Made by a program: the position numbers and the translations under genes
Shown here: positions 1-11,371 of the stretch, in pieces
Layout: each line of letters begins with the position of its first letter
How positions within the stretch are numbered: position 1 is the first letter of the stretch
Assembly: GCA_024699855.1 (NCBI GenBank)
Contig: JAMPIQ010000002.1
Location: 10,974,001-11,038,000, forward strand
From: Aphelenchoides besseyi
Lineage: Eukaryota; Nematoda; Chromadorea; Rhabditida; Aphelenchoididae
Direction of reading: 5' to 3'
Length of the DNA stretch: 64,000 bases
The notes under the pieces: generated by a model
Seen by the model: the letters and a program-made list of their open reading frames with translations, nothing else
What the model was told of the DNA's origin: nothing
Databases searched by the model: none

Positions 1-564
1 CTAGTCGTTAGAATAATGAATGGAACGCAAACATAGTTTTTTCTTCGGCTACGAGATTGCGAATCATCTGATTGATGTTTCCACGAAAAATGATTGTCAC
101 AACCACAAGTTAATTTGAAAAGCAAGGTTACTGTAACTGAACACTAATGCTCTCGGATTTACAAGCCGACGAATCGGATAAATTTGACTGACAAACAGAA
201 CGCCCGGATTAGTTTAACAGAAGTAATTGGATTAGTTGTTACACAAACCAAGTTCACAACTGTTGTTTGAAGTCGTGATTATACATAAATGATAAGAAGC
301 AAAAGACCACTGGGACTGCAAGGTCATGATTGCGCGAGTATCGTGCTGTGGAGCCGTCAGTTGAACGGTATGACTCCCGATTTTAGTGTCTTAACGCATA
401 AATTTATTGACTGACAGTCACTAAACAGCTGCGAACAACAATTTATGTGCCCAAAGCTGCTTGTGATGGACAGATAAAGAAGATCCAATGGAGCCAATAG
501 TTTGTACTGTTTTCTAGATTTGAATTTAAACGCATCAAAAACGTCTAGTTGGTGGTTATCTGTG
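1..564. other. Left flank, no gene assigned
   Basis: AT-rich sequence with scattered short ORFs. I see no exon with a recognisable protein motif, no tRNA-like box and no repeat. Confidence 0.4.
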
Positions 565-753
565 TTACATAATACAAGATTTGAAATCATTGTACGTGGG
601 TACTGTAGGTTGTTTGCTCTTAAGGACCTTCTGTGTTCTCGAAAAGAAATTTCTTGCGCTCGAAGTTGGCCAACTGCGCAAAAAGTTGAAGAGTTGAGCA
701 CGCGGATCTCTTGGATTTGTTTCATAGCCAGCAGGTTTATACTGACATTGCAT
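565..753 (-). CDS. Small uncharacterised protein, divergent to PAN2
   Basis: An ATG-initiated open frame of 62 codons. The protein is basic and rich in Arg, Pro and Ser (it contains DPRAQLFNFLRSWPT) and has no signal peptide or TM segment. Its ATG lies only 23 bp from the PAN2 ATG on the other strand, so the two would share one promoter. A GTACCC donor and CACAG acceptor near the 3' end could splice out 46 nt and give a different short C-terminus ending ITTN. I do not recognise the family. It could be a chance ORF; the composition and the head-to-head position are the only support. Confidence 0.4.
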   Translation of the reverse strand: MQCQYKPAGYETNPRDPRAQLFNFLRSWPTSSARNFFSRTQKVLKSKQPTVPTYNDFKSCIM

Positions 754-776
754 AGTAAAATGTTAAAATAGTCGAA

Positions 777-2297
777 ATGGATCCTGAAAAGGATGAACTG
801 GACGGTTTGTGCGACGACTTTCAGGAGGTTAGTGAGTCGAAGAAATCAGTTAATTGGAATTTAGTTTGGTCAAATTATCGACGATTCTTTTGGTTTTACG
901 TTCTCAAACTCCACCGTTCCATTATTTAGTGGAAATGAATCATACACGTACATTGCTTGTATTGAATTCGACCACAAGGAAAATTTGCTTTGGGTAGCAA
1001 ATGATCAGGTATAAAAATTTTTGAAAGTCTTGCAAATCTTTTCAGGGACATACCACGTCTTTTTACCGTTCAAGTTTGGCGCCGTACAGCAAATTTTGGT
1101 GGTCTGTCGATAAGAACGATTTGATTCCCAACGACATTTTGACTACCCACGAGTTTGTTGTTTTTGTGGGAAAGACACAACTTCTGGCTTTCACTCGCGG
1201 TGGAGCTCCTGTATTCCAACACAGGTACACATGTTTTCCATCTTTTAAATCACTTTTACTTTAGAGATGAACATGTGAAAGATATTTGTTGTGGACATTG
1301 GTCTCATACGACTCCTCGCTTTCTATTCTACGGTGGTCTTCAGGCGCAGTTGTACATTTTTGATTTGCATGAGCGTGTCGACATGGAACCGATCTCGTTA
1401 AGCGAGGAATCGTGTATTTTGATACGAAGCAATGATCGATATTTGATTAGTGCAAATGAAAGTGGACAGGTAAGAGCAATCATTTTTCGTTTATTGGATG
1501 TGAACGTTAAAGATCACGGTGCGTAATAAGGACTTTTCGAAATTTGCCGTAGTTGCTCGTGTAGTTGCTCATAATGCAGGAATCACGGATTTTGATGTTT
1601 TTGCAAATTACCTCATTTGTTGTGGCGAATCGGTTCGACAGAATGGGTACGGTGATACAAAGAAAGTAGTGATATATATTTCTATCTAGTATGAAACAAG
1701 GCGACAATTTCATGAAAGTTTACGATGTTCGTAATTTGAATGCTCAGGCGCCAATCGGATTCAACCAACAACCATTACATTGTCGTTTCATTCCCGGACT
1801 GGATGGTTGTGTTTGCGTATCCACTGGGGTTTGTATTCGATTCACAAAGCGTGCTCAATGCTTTCAATTTTAGTATTCGCTTTTCTTCGTTGACATTTTG
1901 TCCAACAAAGTCACGATGTTTGCGAGTTTGTCGTTGTTATCTGAAGGACTTGTCACGGCAGCTTCTGGTCAGGCAATTGCTGTTTTCTACAACAGTTGTA
2001 AGCGATTTCTATATTCCAAATTTGATATTCATTTTAGATTCTCCATTTATTCAATTGTTTTGCAATACAATCGATCCACCGTTCAGCTTATGCGACGAAG
2101 AATCGGTATTTCCACTTGAGGTTATTCCCGTATTTTGTCCCTGTTGTCATGTTGTTTCCTTTTAGCGTGAACTTGAATCCTTTATTCCGTACGATTCGGA
2201 CACTTCGCTCGCTGAATTTCCGATCGTCTATTTACCGTACGGTCATTATTGCTCCGATCGATGGTCCGATACAACGGCAATTCAACGATACTTGTAA
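777..2297 (+). CDS. PAN2: PAN2 N-terminal WD-repeat region, catalytic part absent
   Basis: Nine exons (777-827, 865-1008, 1046-1224, 1265-1469, 1513-1646, 1690-1828, 1874-1997, 2038-2105, 2166-2297) join in phase into about 391 residues. The pattern matches the N-terminal beta-propeller of PAN2, the catalytic subunit of the PAN2-PAN3 poly(A) exonuclease: a GHTTSFY blade, the stretch AHNAGITDFDV and then DNFMKVYDVRN, equivalent to the RFLKVYDLR element of PAN2. Animal PAN2 is about 1,200 residues, with a pseudo-UCH domain and a DEDD exonuclease after the propeller. Neither is present here: the frame ends at 2295-2297, and using the GTAAGT at 2294 as a donor adds only a few codons before another stop. 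The GPCR gene begins 200 bp further on. Either a truncated copy or a real short form. Confidence 0.75.
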
Positions 2298-2503
2298 GTT
2301 TTATTGAGAAAACAGTATAAGATTCATTAGGGAAGAGATCTAGAATGATAGCCAAAAACATATTGTCTTATGATTAAATGACTGATGGGGAAAATAGGTG
2401 TCTAAGATCTGCTGAGAAGTATTGAGTAAATAACAAAATTTGGGGGATTAGTTTACGTGATATGCGTCCAAAGTTACAGATTCAAAAAATATGTACAATT
2501 CGC

Positions 2504-3951
2504 TTAAAAATTCCACTTCATGAGTTCGTCCTTTTCTGACATGACGTTTCCAATTTCGTTTTCGTGCGAATTCACACTTGCAGGCAACGAATGTCGGGTT
2601 TCCAATCGGGTTGAAGGGTCGCGTTTAAGAAATGGAAGTGATCGTTTGCTGGTTGCTGGAACAAGAGCTGTCTGGTTGTAACTTCGACGAAGCTTCGGAC
2701 GTCCCTTCCAACTGTTGTCTGTTTCCGTCCTGCAGCCTTGATTCTTTGTGGAACACACAAATGCGGTTTCAAGTTTGGATCGTATGATGCGACAGAGATT
2801 TTTACGGAAATGAGCACTCCACATACAAAAAAGAAACAGATTCATGGTCTTGGATGTCACCACCAAACTATTCGTTAAGGTAACCACAGTGATGAATTCT
2901 TCGCTCACATTCTTTGCCCATATAATTTCGAAAATGTGTGTTAGAGCTGATGGAACGTTGCAAATCGTGAATGTGAGCGCAATCAAGAAGACAATAAAAG
3001 TCGCTTGTCGCTGATTACGAGATTGTGAACTGGAGTAGTAGACGGACGTATTGTGATGTAGAGTGTCGGTTTGTGTCTCCGAACTGCTTCGATGGGCCGC
3101 ATTTTTCAAAGCCAACGGAAGTTTCTGTTTTTGTAACGAACAGATCATCGCCATGTTTGTAATAATCACCAAAATGATTGGTAAAAAGACGATTACCACA
3201 GTGTCAATTATCGTCATTATTTGCCACAAGGACTCCATACCCGGACGTACGATGTTTTTTAGCGTTCGTCTCTCTACCGTTGTGTTCACTGTAGAATTTC
3301 GAAATGGTTCACTGTACACGAAAACTTTGAGGCCGTGAGTAATGTAGAAATGCATGGAAATGATTATCGAAGCAATCAATATGCATCCAATGCAGATACG
3401 TAGTGTCCTATAGTTCCAAAACAATCGAGCTTTGAGTGGGAATAGAACGGCGGTCATTCTTTCGAAACTCACTAGAACAATGATCCTGAAATGAAAACTG
3501 TTGAACATGTATTGTAAATTCAATCGCTCACCATGCACTAATAAACGTTAGCATATTAATAATTCCGGCGCTATAGTACGAAGCATAAACGTAAAAGCCT
3601 TTGAATCCTTTCGCGTTCATAAATTGCAGACCTTCCCATTCGAGTAACTTCGGATAATAGATCAATGTATTGGGCATCATAAACACGAGAAATAGAATGT
3701 CGGCCAATGCCATTCCAGCGAGTAGAAAATTTGTTTTCGAACGCATACGTCTAAACAGACAATGTAATTAGAAGTGACATGTTTCTGTTTGCGCATCTTC
3801 GAATTGCGGAAATTCTACTGTTTAAAGGCAAATCTACTTACTTATTAAGTAGGACAACCAAATTCACCGTATTACCAATGACGCCAATTGTGAACTGAAC
3901 TGGAAAACAATAGACCATGAGGAAGCTGTGAAGCGTAGCTGCTGCGGTCAT
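2504..3951 (-). CDS. Rhodopsin-family neuropeptide-type GPCR
   Basis: Three coding exons (3842-3951, 3532-3750, 2504-3485) join in phase into about 436 residues with seven hydrophobic segments. TM1 holds the conserved GN pair (IGVIGNTVNL), TM2 has LAxADILF, the DRY region is replaced by SFERMTAV, and TM6 has a CNVPSALT motif. TM7 has NLFLFC in place of NPxxY, followed by a basic helix 8 and a long Ser/Arg-rich tail. This pattern is usual for invertebrate FMRFamide/myosuppressin-like peptide receptors. N-glycosylation sequons (NST, NTT) sit in the second extracellular loop. The ATG directly follows a TTTTAG acceptor-like sequence, so a trans-splice site or an unseen 5' exon is possible and the N-terminus is uncertain. 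The ligand cannot be read from the sequence. Confidence 0.88.
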
Positions 3952-4455
3952 CTAAAAACCAAAAATTCCGATTCCTGATCTCTAACTCGAAAAACGTGCT
4001 TTTGACAATCTGAGCACGAAACAAGAAGAAGTCTTAAAACTTGAGAGTTTTTTAGACAACGCGGTCGTTGAGCTCAGTGACTTCCGGGTGGCGTAATAAT
4101 TAGCATAACAGATTCGAACTAAAAAACGACAATAGACGTGTCCGACAAAGCTGTAAAGCTCGTTTAGACAAATTGAAATTTAGCAACGAGTTACGTTGGG
4201 ACATCAATTCGTTGCGATTGGCGTCAGTGGTGGTAATTAGTGAAAAGAATGCCTACATTTTCTGAGTTGACAGAAGACTAATAGTTAACGGTCAAGAGAA
4301 AAAGCATCGAGTGGAAGAATAAACATTCGTATAAGGCATTCTCAACCGAAACAACGGCATTAACTTGAAACGACACTTTGTGAAGAATGTTCGTTTAATG
4401 TCGATGTTAAGAATACGTCAATTTGAGGCTTTGGAGCAAAACTACTAAACATAAA
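3952..4455. other. Divergent intergenic region
   Basis: About 500 bp between the GPCR start (-) and the unrecognised + gene. No coding pattern or repeat seen; presumably a shared promoter region. Confidence 0.4.
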
Positions 4456-5721
4456 ATGAAAGTAACCGCAGTGTTTTTGTTGTCAATCGAAATTTTTGCG
4501 GTGCATTTGACTGATTTTCTGCTTTCAGATGCACAAAGCAAATAACACCGGATATGATGGAACAATTCAAAAAAGGAGTGGAATACTTCAAAAGTCCCTT
4601 TGCCAATACACTCGTTTCTGGGTTCAATGTCTGGAGTTATGGAAAGAGAACGGCCATTGTGGCACCCAATTTAAAAGCTCGAAGCGAAATTGAGAACGTC
4701 TCAACGTCAGGTTTGTTAGCCACGATAATCTGATGAACGGAATGAGATGCGCAAGAGTGGGTGAGAAATTCGTCAGCTTCTTTCCGGTCGAAAGATCATT
4801 AGTAAATCCGTTCGGCATAAACACACAGCGTATGAATTAAAGTTCCAGTCTTTTAATAATAAACGAATTTACGGACACCCAATTAACGGGGACACTCTCG
4901 GGATTTCCGTTGAGATCAAATTATAGAATCAGGTCATTTGACAGCGTTTTTGTGCCAAACAGAATTTCATTTCGTTCTTACTGTACGCTTTTATAAATCT
5001 CAAAGTTTATTGAGCGTGATTCGATTAGCAGTCCGACGAGCCTCACCTAACTGTTTCCATGACAAAGGGGATTTGATGGGAAATTGAATCAACAGAAATC
5101 AGATTTATAACCATCTCTTTTTTGCGTATTGGGCCAAACAATCATAGAACAATTGATTTCGATGTTGGAAACACGATGGAAAATGATCTGATAAAAAGCA
5201 AGGAGTTTCGAACAACTACTGACGTTGGCGCCAATTTTGAACAGACATCTTATTTAAACGGAAATGTCGTAAGAAACGTACGGTTTTCGATTCCTGGTAA
5301 ACGCCCAAAATATCTTTGGGTTTTAATAATCTGAATATGACCGCAGGCTACAGAATCGTCCAAGTTGGTGATGTTTGCCAAGCGCGAACTTGGCCAAAAA
5401 CTACTCAGTCTGTTCGTTTTGCTTTTACACGCGACGTTCAAAAGCCGCACAGTGAACAGCAGTAAATTTGTATCGTTTAGAAGCGTCGAGCACCACGCAA
5501 CCGCACGACACGCCTTCATCGAGTGTTGATAAGTTGGTGGCACAGCAAACAGTAAAAATTGATGCTCAGCGAAGTGTGTAATCTACAGTGTTTATTTTAT
5601 TCGTTTCACGATTTCAGCAAACGTTGCAAATGGACCCAACAGCATTATGGAACGCTATCAGAACGCAGTCGAGTTTGTGCCTGGTCGGATGTCACATCCG
5701 GATTCAAAGTCCACCAACTAA
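4456..5721 (+). CDS. Unrecognised multi-exon gene
   Basis: Several exon-sized open stretches on this strand read like protein. The clearest is 4529-4710, between a TTTCAG acceptor and an AG|GTTTG donor, with FKSPFANTLVSGF and then YGKRTAIVAPNL. Further pieces follow at about 4737-4815, 4850-4960, 5102-5300 (through FSIPG), 5347-5450 (from YRIVQVGDVC) and 5490-5720. An AATAAA lies at about 5790. A start at 4456 (MKVTAVF) with a 50-nt first intron keeps the frame. Two joins, near 4800-4850 and 5450-5490, are not settled because two frames look plausible. I do not recognise the family; the middle looks beta-rich and soluble. It lies between the divergent GPCR and the convergent Golgin-45 gene. 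Confidence 0.5.
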
Positions 5722-5834
5722 CGAGCCTTGTACATACTAAGTTAATAATGTAATTCCTATCGTTTATTGTTTTTTTTTATTCGAAGTGAAATAAAAGAAC
5801 TTATGCACTGGTTAGATGAGTTTGATTGTCGCGT

Positions 5835-6890
5835 TCAAACCAACAAAATTTCTTTGTCGGCGCATCGCTTACAGCAAGTGATTGTTATATTGGAGGTGAA
5901 TGAATGAGTCGATTGTGGTCGTTCGTTACACGGCGTTCTGTTGTAGAGTGAAAGAACGTCGACGTCCAAGATATTACAAATGTCCTGTTGCAAATCGCTC
6001 GACTGGTCATAAACTTTGTCTCGTAGACGAGCCAAAAGGTTTTGAGCTGAAATTTGGTTGTTTATGAGAATCAGATGCCAGAGTATTTGAACGCAAAAAG
6101 GTTATTATGATAAGCTTTTAATCCGGTCGCAACACTGTAATTCACATAAATAGACCCGGAGACTGATAACAACAAAACACTTTTGATTGTTTCAGAATTG
6201 AAACTTGTTTGTGTCATCCATGAGTTTTCTTGCAGCTGATTACCTCGTTTAAATAATCTCAACGATTGATGGAGACTGTAACTAAGATCGTCGGCTCGAA
6301 TTGAAATGGCTAGAAATTTCGAACGCCACAAGTTGTTTTCTATCGATAGTTGATCTTGAGTCTCGGCATCGGTTCTTATTTTGTTGTAGTACGAGTCGAT
6401 GTTGCGTGCCAAGCGGACTTTGTCTTCAGCCATACTCGAGACCTTACAATCGAGATCCTCACCAAACGCACTTACGAACAATGTTTTTAGCTCACGGTTC
6501 ACTTTTCTCGCATCATCCAATTCTTGTTGAAGAGTTCGAAGCTGCGTGAGTAGCACTTCGCTTTGTGGTTCTAGTTCGTCATCCAAATTTCTAGGTTTCT
6601 AAATCTCAAATCAAAATCAACAACCGAACCGAAGAACTAACCTTATGGTGCGAATCAGCCAACTGATTTTTCGACTGAAACGGGTTTTCAGCGAGATTGT
6701 TCAGCCCATCGAGCAAGTTATCCGGCCGACAACGTTCGGGCAGATGTCCATCGAACTCGTAAGGAATTAGATTTTGGCGAAAGTTAGGGGTTTTTGGTTT
6801 TGATTCCTTTTTTTTCGGCTCCCAAGGAACGAACTTAACGCCCGGATTACGAGAAACACTGGGCTTTTGTTGGGATGCCTCGGCCGTCAT
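5835..6890 (-). CDS. BLZF1: Golgin-45 (BLZF1) homologue
   Basis: Three exons (6642-6890, 6181-6598, 5835-6046) join in phase into 292 residues. The central coiled coil carries VNRELKTLFVSAFGEDL and WRSKFLA, both strongly like vertebrate Golgin-45 (VNRELKKLLVASVGDDL, WRSKFLA). The extreme C-terminus NITITCCKRC followed by ADKEILLV matches the Golgin-45 tail, whose Cys-x-x-Cys pair and hydrophobic end bind the PDZ domains of GRASP55 and help form a shared zinc site. Its known role is a Rab2-binding medial-Golgi tether needed for stacking. It is shorter than the human protein (about 400 residues), mainly in the N-terminal region. TTTATT motifs on the + strand just beyond the stop give the AATAAA signals of this gene. 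Confidence 0.88.
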
Positions 6891-7837
6891 AACCGCATCG
6901 GAAACCCGTCAATGAATACACGCATTACTTACGTCGAGATTACTCAATTAACTGGCTTCTTGTGCCGATACGTTGTCATTCGTGAACACTCGACGCAGAA
7001 ACGTATTCCTGACTCAAACAAAACAAGCAGACCACACATATCACATAAACTACTTCTCGTGTGTTTTTGAACTGATCGGAGATTGCGAATTAAAAATTGC
7101 AATCGAAGTTTGAGCGAATTTGATTGTTGGATTCGTTATCGTCGATGTCGATTTGTGGTATTCGGTCAGAAATCGAGGAATTCGAAAGCACTTTTATTTT
7201 CGAGTTTCCACTTCTCGACTTTCTGTCTTTTCGCGGTGACCGTAGGACGACGAGCGAACGGAAAGAAGGTGTTTTGGTACTAGTTCAAAAGTTGATACTC
7301 GTGTTTTTGTTGATTGTTTTCGATTGAACTGAGTGGCTTTGTTGTTTCGAATGATTGCAGCGCACTTGTGTTAATCAGAATTTTCGTCACAAGTGTTCGC
7401 ACTTTGCTCCCCGAATGCAATGTAGAGGACCCGGCGGTTTGGGTTCATGTCTTGCAGCTGTGCAAAGACCATCGATACGAATCCTCTCTTGGTTTCATTG
7501 TATTATTGGAGAAATGAAGGAATATGCCGAAGAAGAAACATAATTCTGAAATGCCGCAATGAGTGTACTAAACGGGAACCTCCGAGTCCACGATCTGAAA
7601 TTCTTTTTACTTTTGAATAATCAGATTATAACGATAGATTGTAATGTTCGTGGTCGATAGTCGTTTGTTTATTTCCACTGCGGCTTTGATTTGAATTCAT
7701 CACACACAAGTGATAGAATAAGTATTCTGTTTATTTGATCGTTTATGAAGTTTATCGCTATCCGCGTTCTGTCTGAGACAATGAATTGGGGGACATTTAT
7801 TTACTGGATGAGTAATTAGAAGTGTATTTCAGGGATC
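6891..7837. other. Region between Golgin-45 and adducin; possible orphan exon
   Basis: Mostly non-coding. From about 7365 to 7515 (+), behind a TTGCAG acceptor, one frame reads LLPECNVEDPAVWVHVLQLC and looks protein-like, but no upstream exon or start could be tied to it. A second frame over the same bases is also open. Not enough to call a gene. Confidence 0.25.
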
Positions 7838-10407
7838 ATGTGCAGTCGCTACGGTAGAAGTTGCAGATCCATGTCTCAGCCACCGCCGAGAGCTCGATCT
7901 GCCGGATCGATGCCAAGAAAAGGAATGGACGAATTGAGACGTGAAGTGAGTTGTATGTCAGATATCACAAAGCCGGCGGGTATTGTTGTACGTTGCTTTT
8001 TATTACTTGCGCTTTGACTTCAATTTAAGGCCGATCTCAGCGAAATGAGTCGTCGGAAACGTGTTCAACAGCTTCTAAAACATGCGGAGTTTAGTTCACA
8101 GTTGAACGAAATTTGTCAAACACGTTGCGATTCGGTGAACAACGATCAGCCGTTGATTCGAACTCAAGTTGCTTTGGCCGGATTACAGACTATTGGTTGG
8201 TGGTGATCGCATGTAAAATTGCAATCAGTCGATTTCAGGAAGCGTTGGTACGGTCATGCCAATTGCTGATTTGGGAAGCAACACGACATATGGAACGGAA
8301 GAGAAAATTGCACGCAACAAATTAGCGTGTTTGTATCGTTTAGTTGATTTGTTTCACTGGTCACAAGGAATTTACAATCACATTACAGTAAGTTTTTACT
8401 CCTTGTCGTATAAAGAAAAGTTATCTGTTTAGTATCGAGTGTCAAAGAAAACCTCCGATGTTGATGCGGAAATTCTAATCAATCCGTTCGGTCTTCTTTA
8501 CAGCGAAATCACAGCGAGTTCTTTGTTGAAGATTTCACTTGACGGCAAAATTCTCGATTCCGGTTCAACCAACTTGGGTGTGAATCAAGCGGCTTATGTT
8601 CTTCACTCGGCAATACACGCTCATCGTCCGGACATTCGCTGTGTTCTTCATTTACATACGCCGTCTGTAACCGCCGTGTCGTCAATGAAATGCGGGCTTT
8701 TGCCATTGAGCCAAGAAGCGATGATTGTTGGCACTCCTGCCTATCACGATTATCAGGGAATTGTATCGGATGAAAACGAACGTATCTCAATTGTTGAGGA
8801 TCTCGGGAATAAGAAAGTAAGTAACGAATATGCTCATTTCAGTTCACGAATTTCATTTTGAAGATCATGTTGCTGCGAAATCACGGATTCGTAGCGTGCG
8901 GTGAGACGTTGGAGGAGACATTGCACTTGGCATTCCACTTGATTATCGCATGTGAAACTCAGGTAAGCGATATGTTAAAATACGAGTATTCACACTCCTC
9001 AATAATCCCAACATTTTCGTAGCTCGTGAAAATCGATTGTTTGAAATTAAGTTTCGTAAACAGTTTATTTGTCGATAAGCTCAGTAAAATGAGAGATTGT
9101 TAGTTTAAAAAGTTCATTTGTAGTTACGATTGGGAAACATCGATTTGAATCAGATCGTACTACCCAGCGATGTCGCACTTTCGAAAGCATTTACAACGGC
9201 TCAAAGTGGTGGTAAGCAAATGAAATCGACAACTAAGATTAGGTTCATTAATCAGGCGGTGGTGTTAACAAATCAGATCGAAGTGAAAGTAGATGGAGCA
9301 TTGGAGAACTCGAGTGGGAGGCGTGGATGCGTGTTTTGGATTCAGCGGTAAAATTCGATATTAATTAGCGTTTATAGTCTTCGTAAACTCAGGGATTCTA
9401 CACGGGTCATGTTTACAAGAACCAATCACTCAAATTTCGATACAAACAAACTTTGAATACAACCACTAGACTCCTGGATATTGCTACTCCACCGGCAGCT
9501 CGAGGAATTGGATGCAAAAAAAACGCGTACGCTGTTGATACGATGTCTAAATGTTCTCAAATGCGAGAGAAATTGGGAAAAGCAAATTGGTTGAATAACG
9601 GCGAAACTATAAAAGCAAATTCGCTCACACAAGTTAGTTTAGTAGATTTTACACTATTGTTCAATGTTCTTTAGAATTCTAGTTCAATTCACATGTCAAA
9701 AAGTTCAGAGTGCTGTGCAGCTCACATCGATGTCAACGAGTTCAAAGAGAAGCAACGACAAATGAAAATGAATCGTCAACTTGGCCAAACAACCGCCGGA
9801 CCAACTTCTCAGCATCTACTGGACGTAATTCAAACTCACGATCCGCAGACCGCAAAACAAAACGAAAACACTCCACCGTATATCATTCAAACGTCGAGTA
9901 AAGCCATAATCGAGAAGCGTTATCGCGATCATGCTCAAGTCTGCTATCAGATCTACACCACCAACCCATTCAATTGCAAACAAGATGAAGATGTTGAAAA
10001 CTATGTTCGCACTTTTGCATCCAAACCAATGACGTCAACTGAAGGCAACAAAACTGCTACTGACGACAACAAGCTCATCACAACTTCAATTCCATCGCGA
10101 AGCAAGAGTGTTGAATTTAGTAAGTTGGGAAGACATTAATTTTCATAAGTGGATACTTTAGGCGCAACTCCACGAATTAAACCTGTTGGCGAGCTTAACG
10201 GATCGAACAAAAATCGCCTAGACGAAGGTCTGAACTGTTTCTAATTGATTTACCTACGGATTTTAGAATTGACCGCTGATGATGGAGAATTGAAAACGGT
10301 GAGTTTTGATGGTCCTATTCTTATCCTCTAGTCTAACTGTATTGCAGCCAACTCGTCGAAAACGTTTGCGAAGCATGTTTTCATTTGGAAGAAAACGCGC
10401 AACATAA
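7838..10407 (+). CDS. Adducin
   Basis: Twelve exons (7838-7945, 8030-8195, 8239-8387, 8433-8816, 8864-8962, 9124-9211, 9256-9347, 9393-9632, 9675-10119, 10162-10227, 10267-10298, 10348-10407) all join in phase into about 642 residues. The head is an aldolase-II-type domain: [20 protein letters not shown], then [12 protein letters not shown], then [14 protein letters not shown]. The neck follows with [16 protein letters not shown] and ANWLNN. The last exon encodes a short, strongly basic tail ([17 protein letters not shown]) that resembles the MARCKS-related domain through which adducin caps actin and recruits spectrin, and which calmodulin and PKC regulate. Length is in the usual range. The ATG sits 5 nt after a TATTTCAG acceptor-like site, so the message may be trans-spliced. 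It belongs to the membrane skeleton. Confidence 0.95.
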
Positions 10408-10592
10408 GAACTACAATATAAAAACTGGAAGTTTGTACTTAACGATGTTATTTGTACTTTGTGGAATTATGCATAAATGCTAAAGTTTATTGACTTTTTG
10501 TTGTTGAATTGTTGCTATCGATGACTGTTACATTTGGGACTGCAATAACCGTCAGATTCAATTTTTGGAGTATTCAGCGGTATGAATCTGCG

Positions 10593-11025
10593 ATGCAAGT
10601 GGACCCGATGAGTCCAATTAAAGGCGCTGGTAAAATGAGTTCACAACGAATCGTAACACTCGAAGGCAAAAGTCGATTGCCAGCACGGGTGCACGAAGTT
10701 GTGGTCGACTGTGGAGCAATCGTTCACAGCGTGCAAACCGTTTCGGTCAGTGGAGACGTGAGTTAAAGATTTTCGTCGTCGTGTCTGATGTTTGGTTTAT
10801 AGTCAATTCAGTTGAGTCCGGTTATAAAGAGCTTCTCAACCTGCGAAGGAACTGTAAATAACACGTGGAACGTAAGTTGACTGCAATCGACGAGCTCACG
10901 TCCATAATTTAGACGCTGAAAAAATTGGAGAAGATTTGCGATCGTTCTCACGAAAGGTAAGTATCCGTCTGTAATTGTCTTTTCAATCTAGTTGCTTCAG
11001 AAATACGGTCATTGAGCAAAGGTAA
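10593..11025 (+). CDS. Small uncharacterised protein
   Basis: Four short exons (10593-10757, 10803-10871, 10913-10956 and a last one from 10992 or 11001 to 11025) join in phase into about 100 residues. No signal peptide or TM segment. The middle is mildly hydrophobic and the C-terminal third is helical and charged (TLKKLEKICDRS). Small helical proteins of this type occur in BLOC-1, BORC and Mediator complexes, but I found no firm match and do not assign one. It begins 185 bp after the adducin stop on the same strand. The start is the first ATG that fits; the frame is open upstream of it to an acceptor-like TTCAG. Confidence 0.6.
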
Positions 11026-11371
11026 TCTGATTGCATTGTTTTTGTTGTGGGATGTTCATTGAGAATGTTCGGTAAACAGCAGTTTTTTTAAGTTTATTCC
11101 AACCAACAAACTAACAATAACAAAAACTTGTTTGTAAAAGTGTGCACGGAAGTTGAGCTACGTAGTGTCAGTAAATCCATTAACGAACACTTAGACTCAG
11201 TGTCTGTGTTTGTTATACTGTCGAGTCTTTCTGGCCGACAGATGAGAGAAAAAAATTGAAAAGTGCAAAAACTCAAGATCAGGAATTGGAAATCTTGAAA
11301 CCCGTGGGAAAGAGAAAGCTACTGGAAGTGCATCTAGTCATTTCTACGATGCTACAAACTCTTGAACACAA

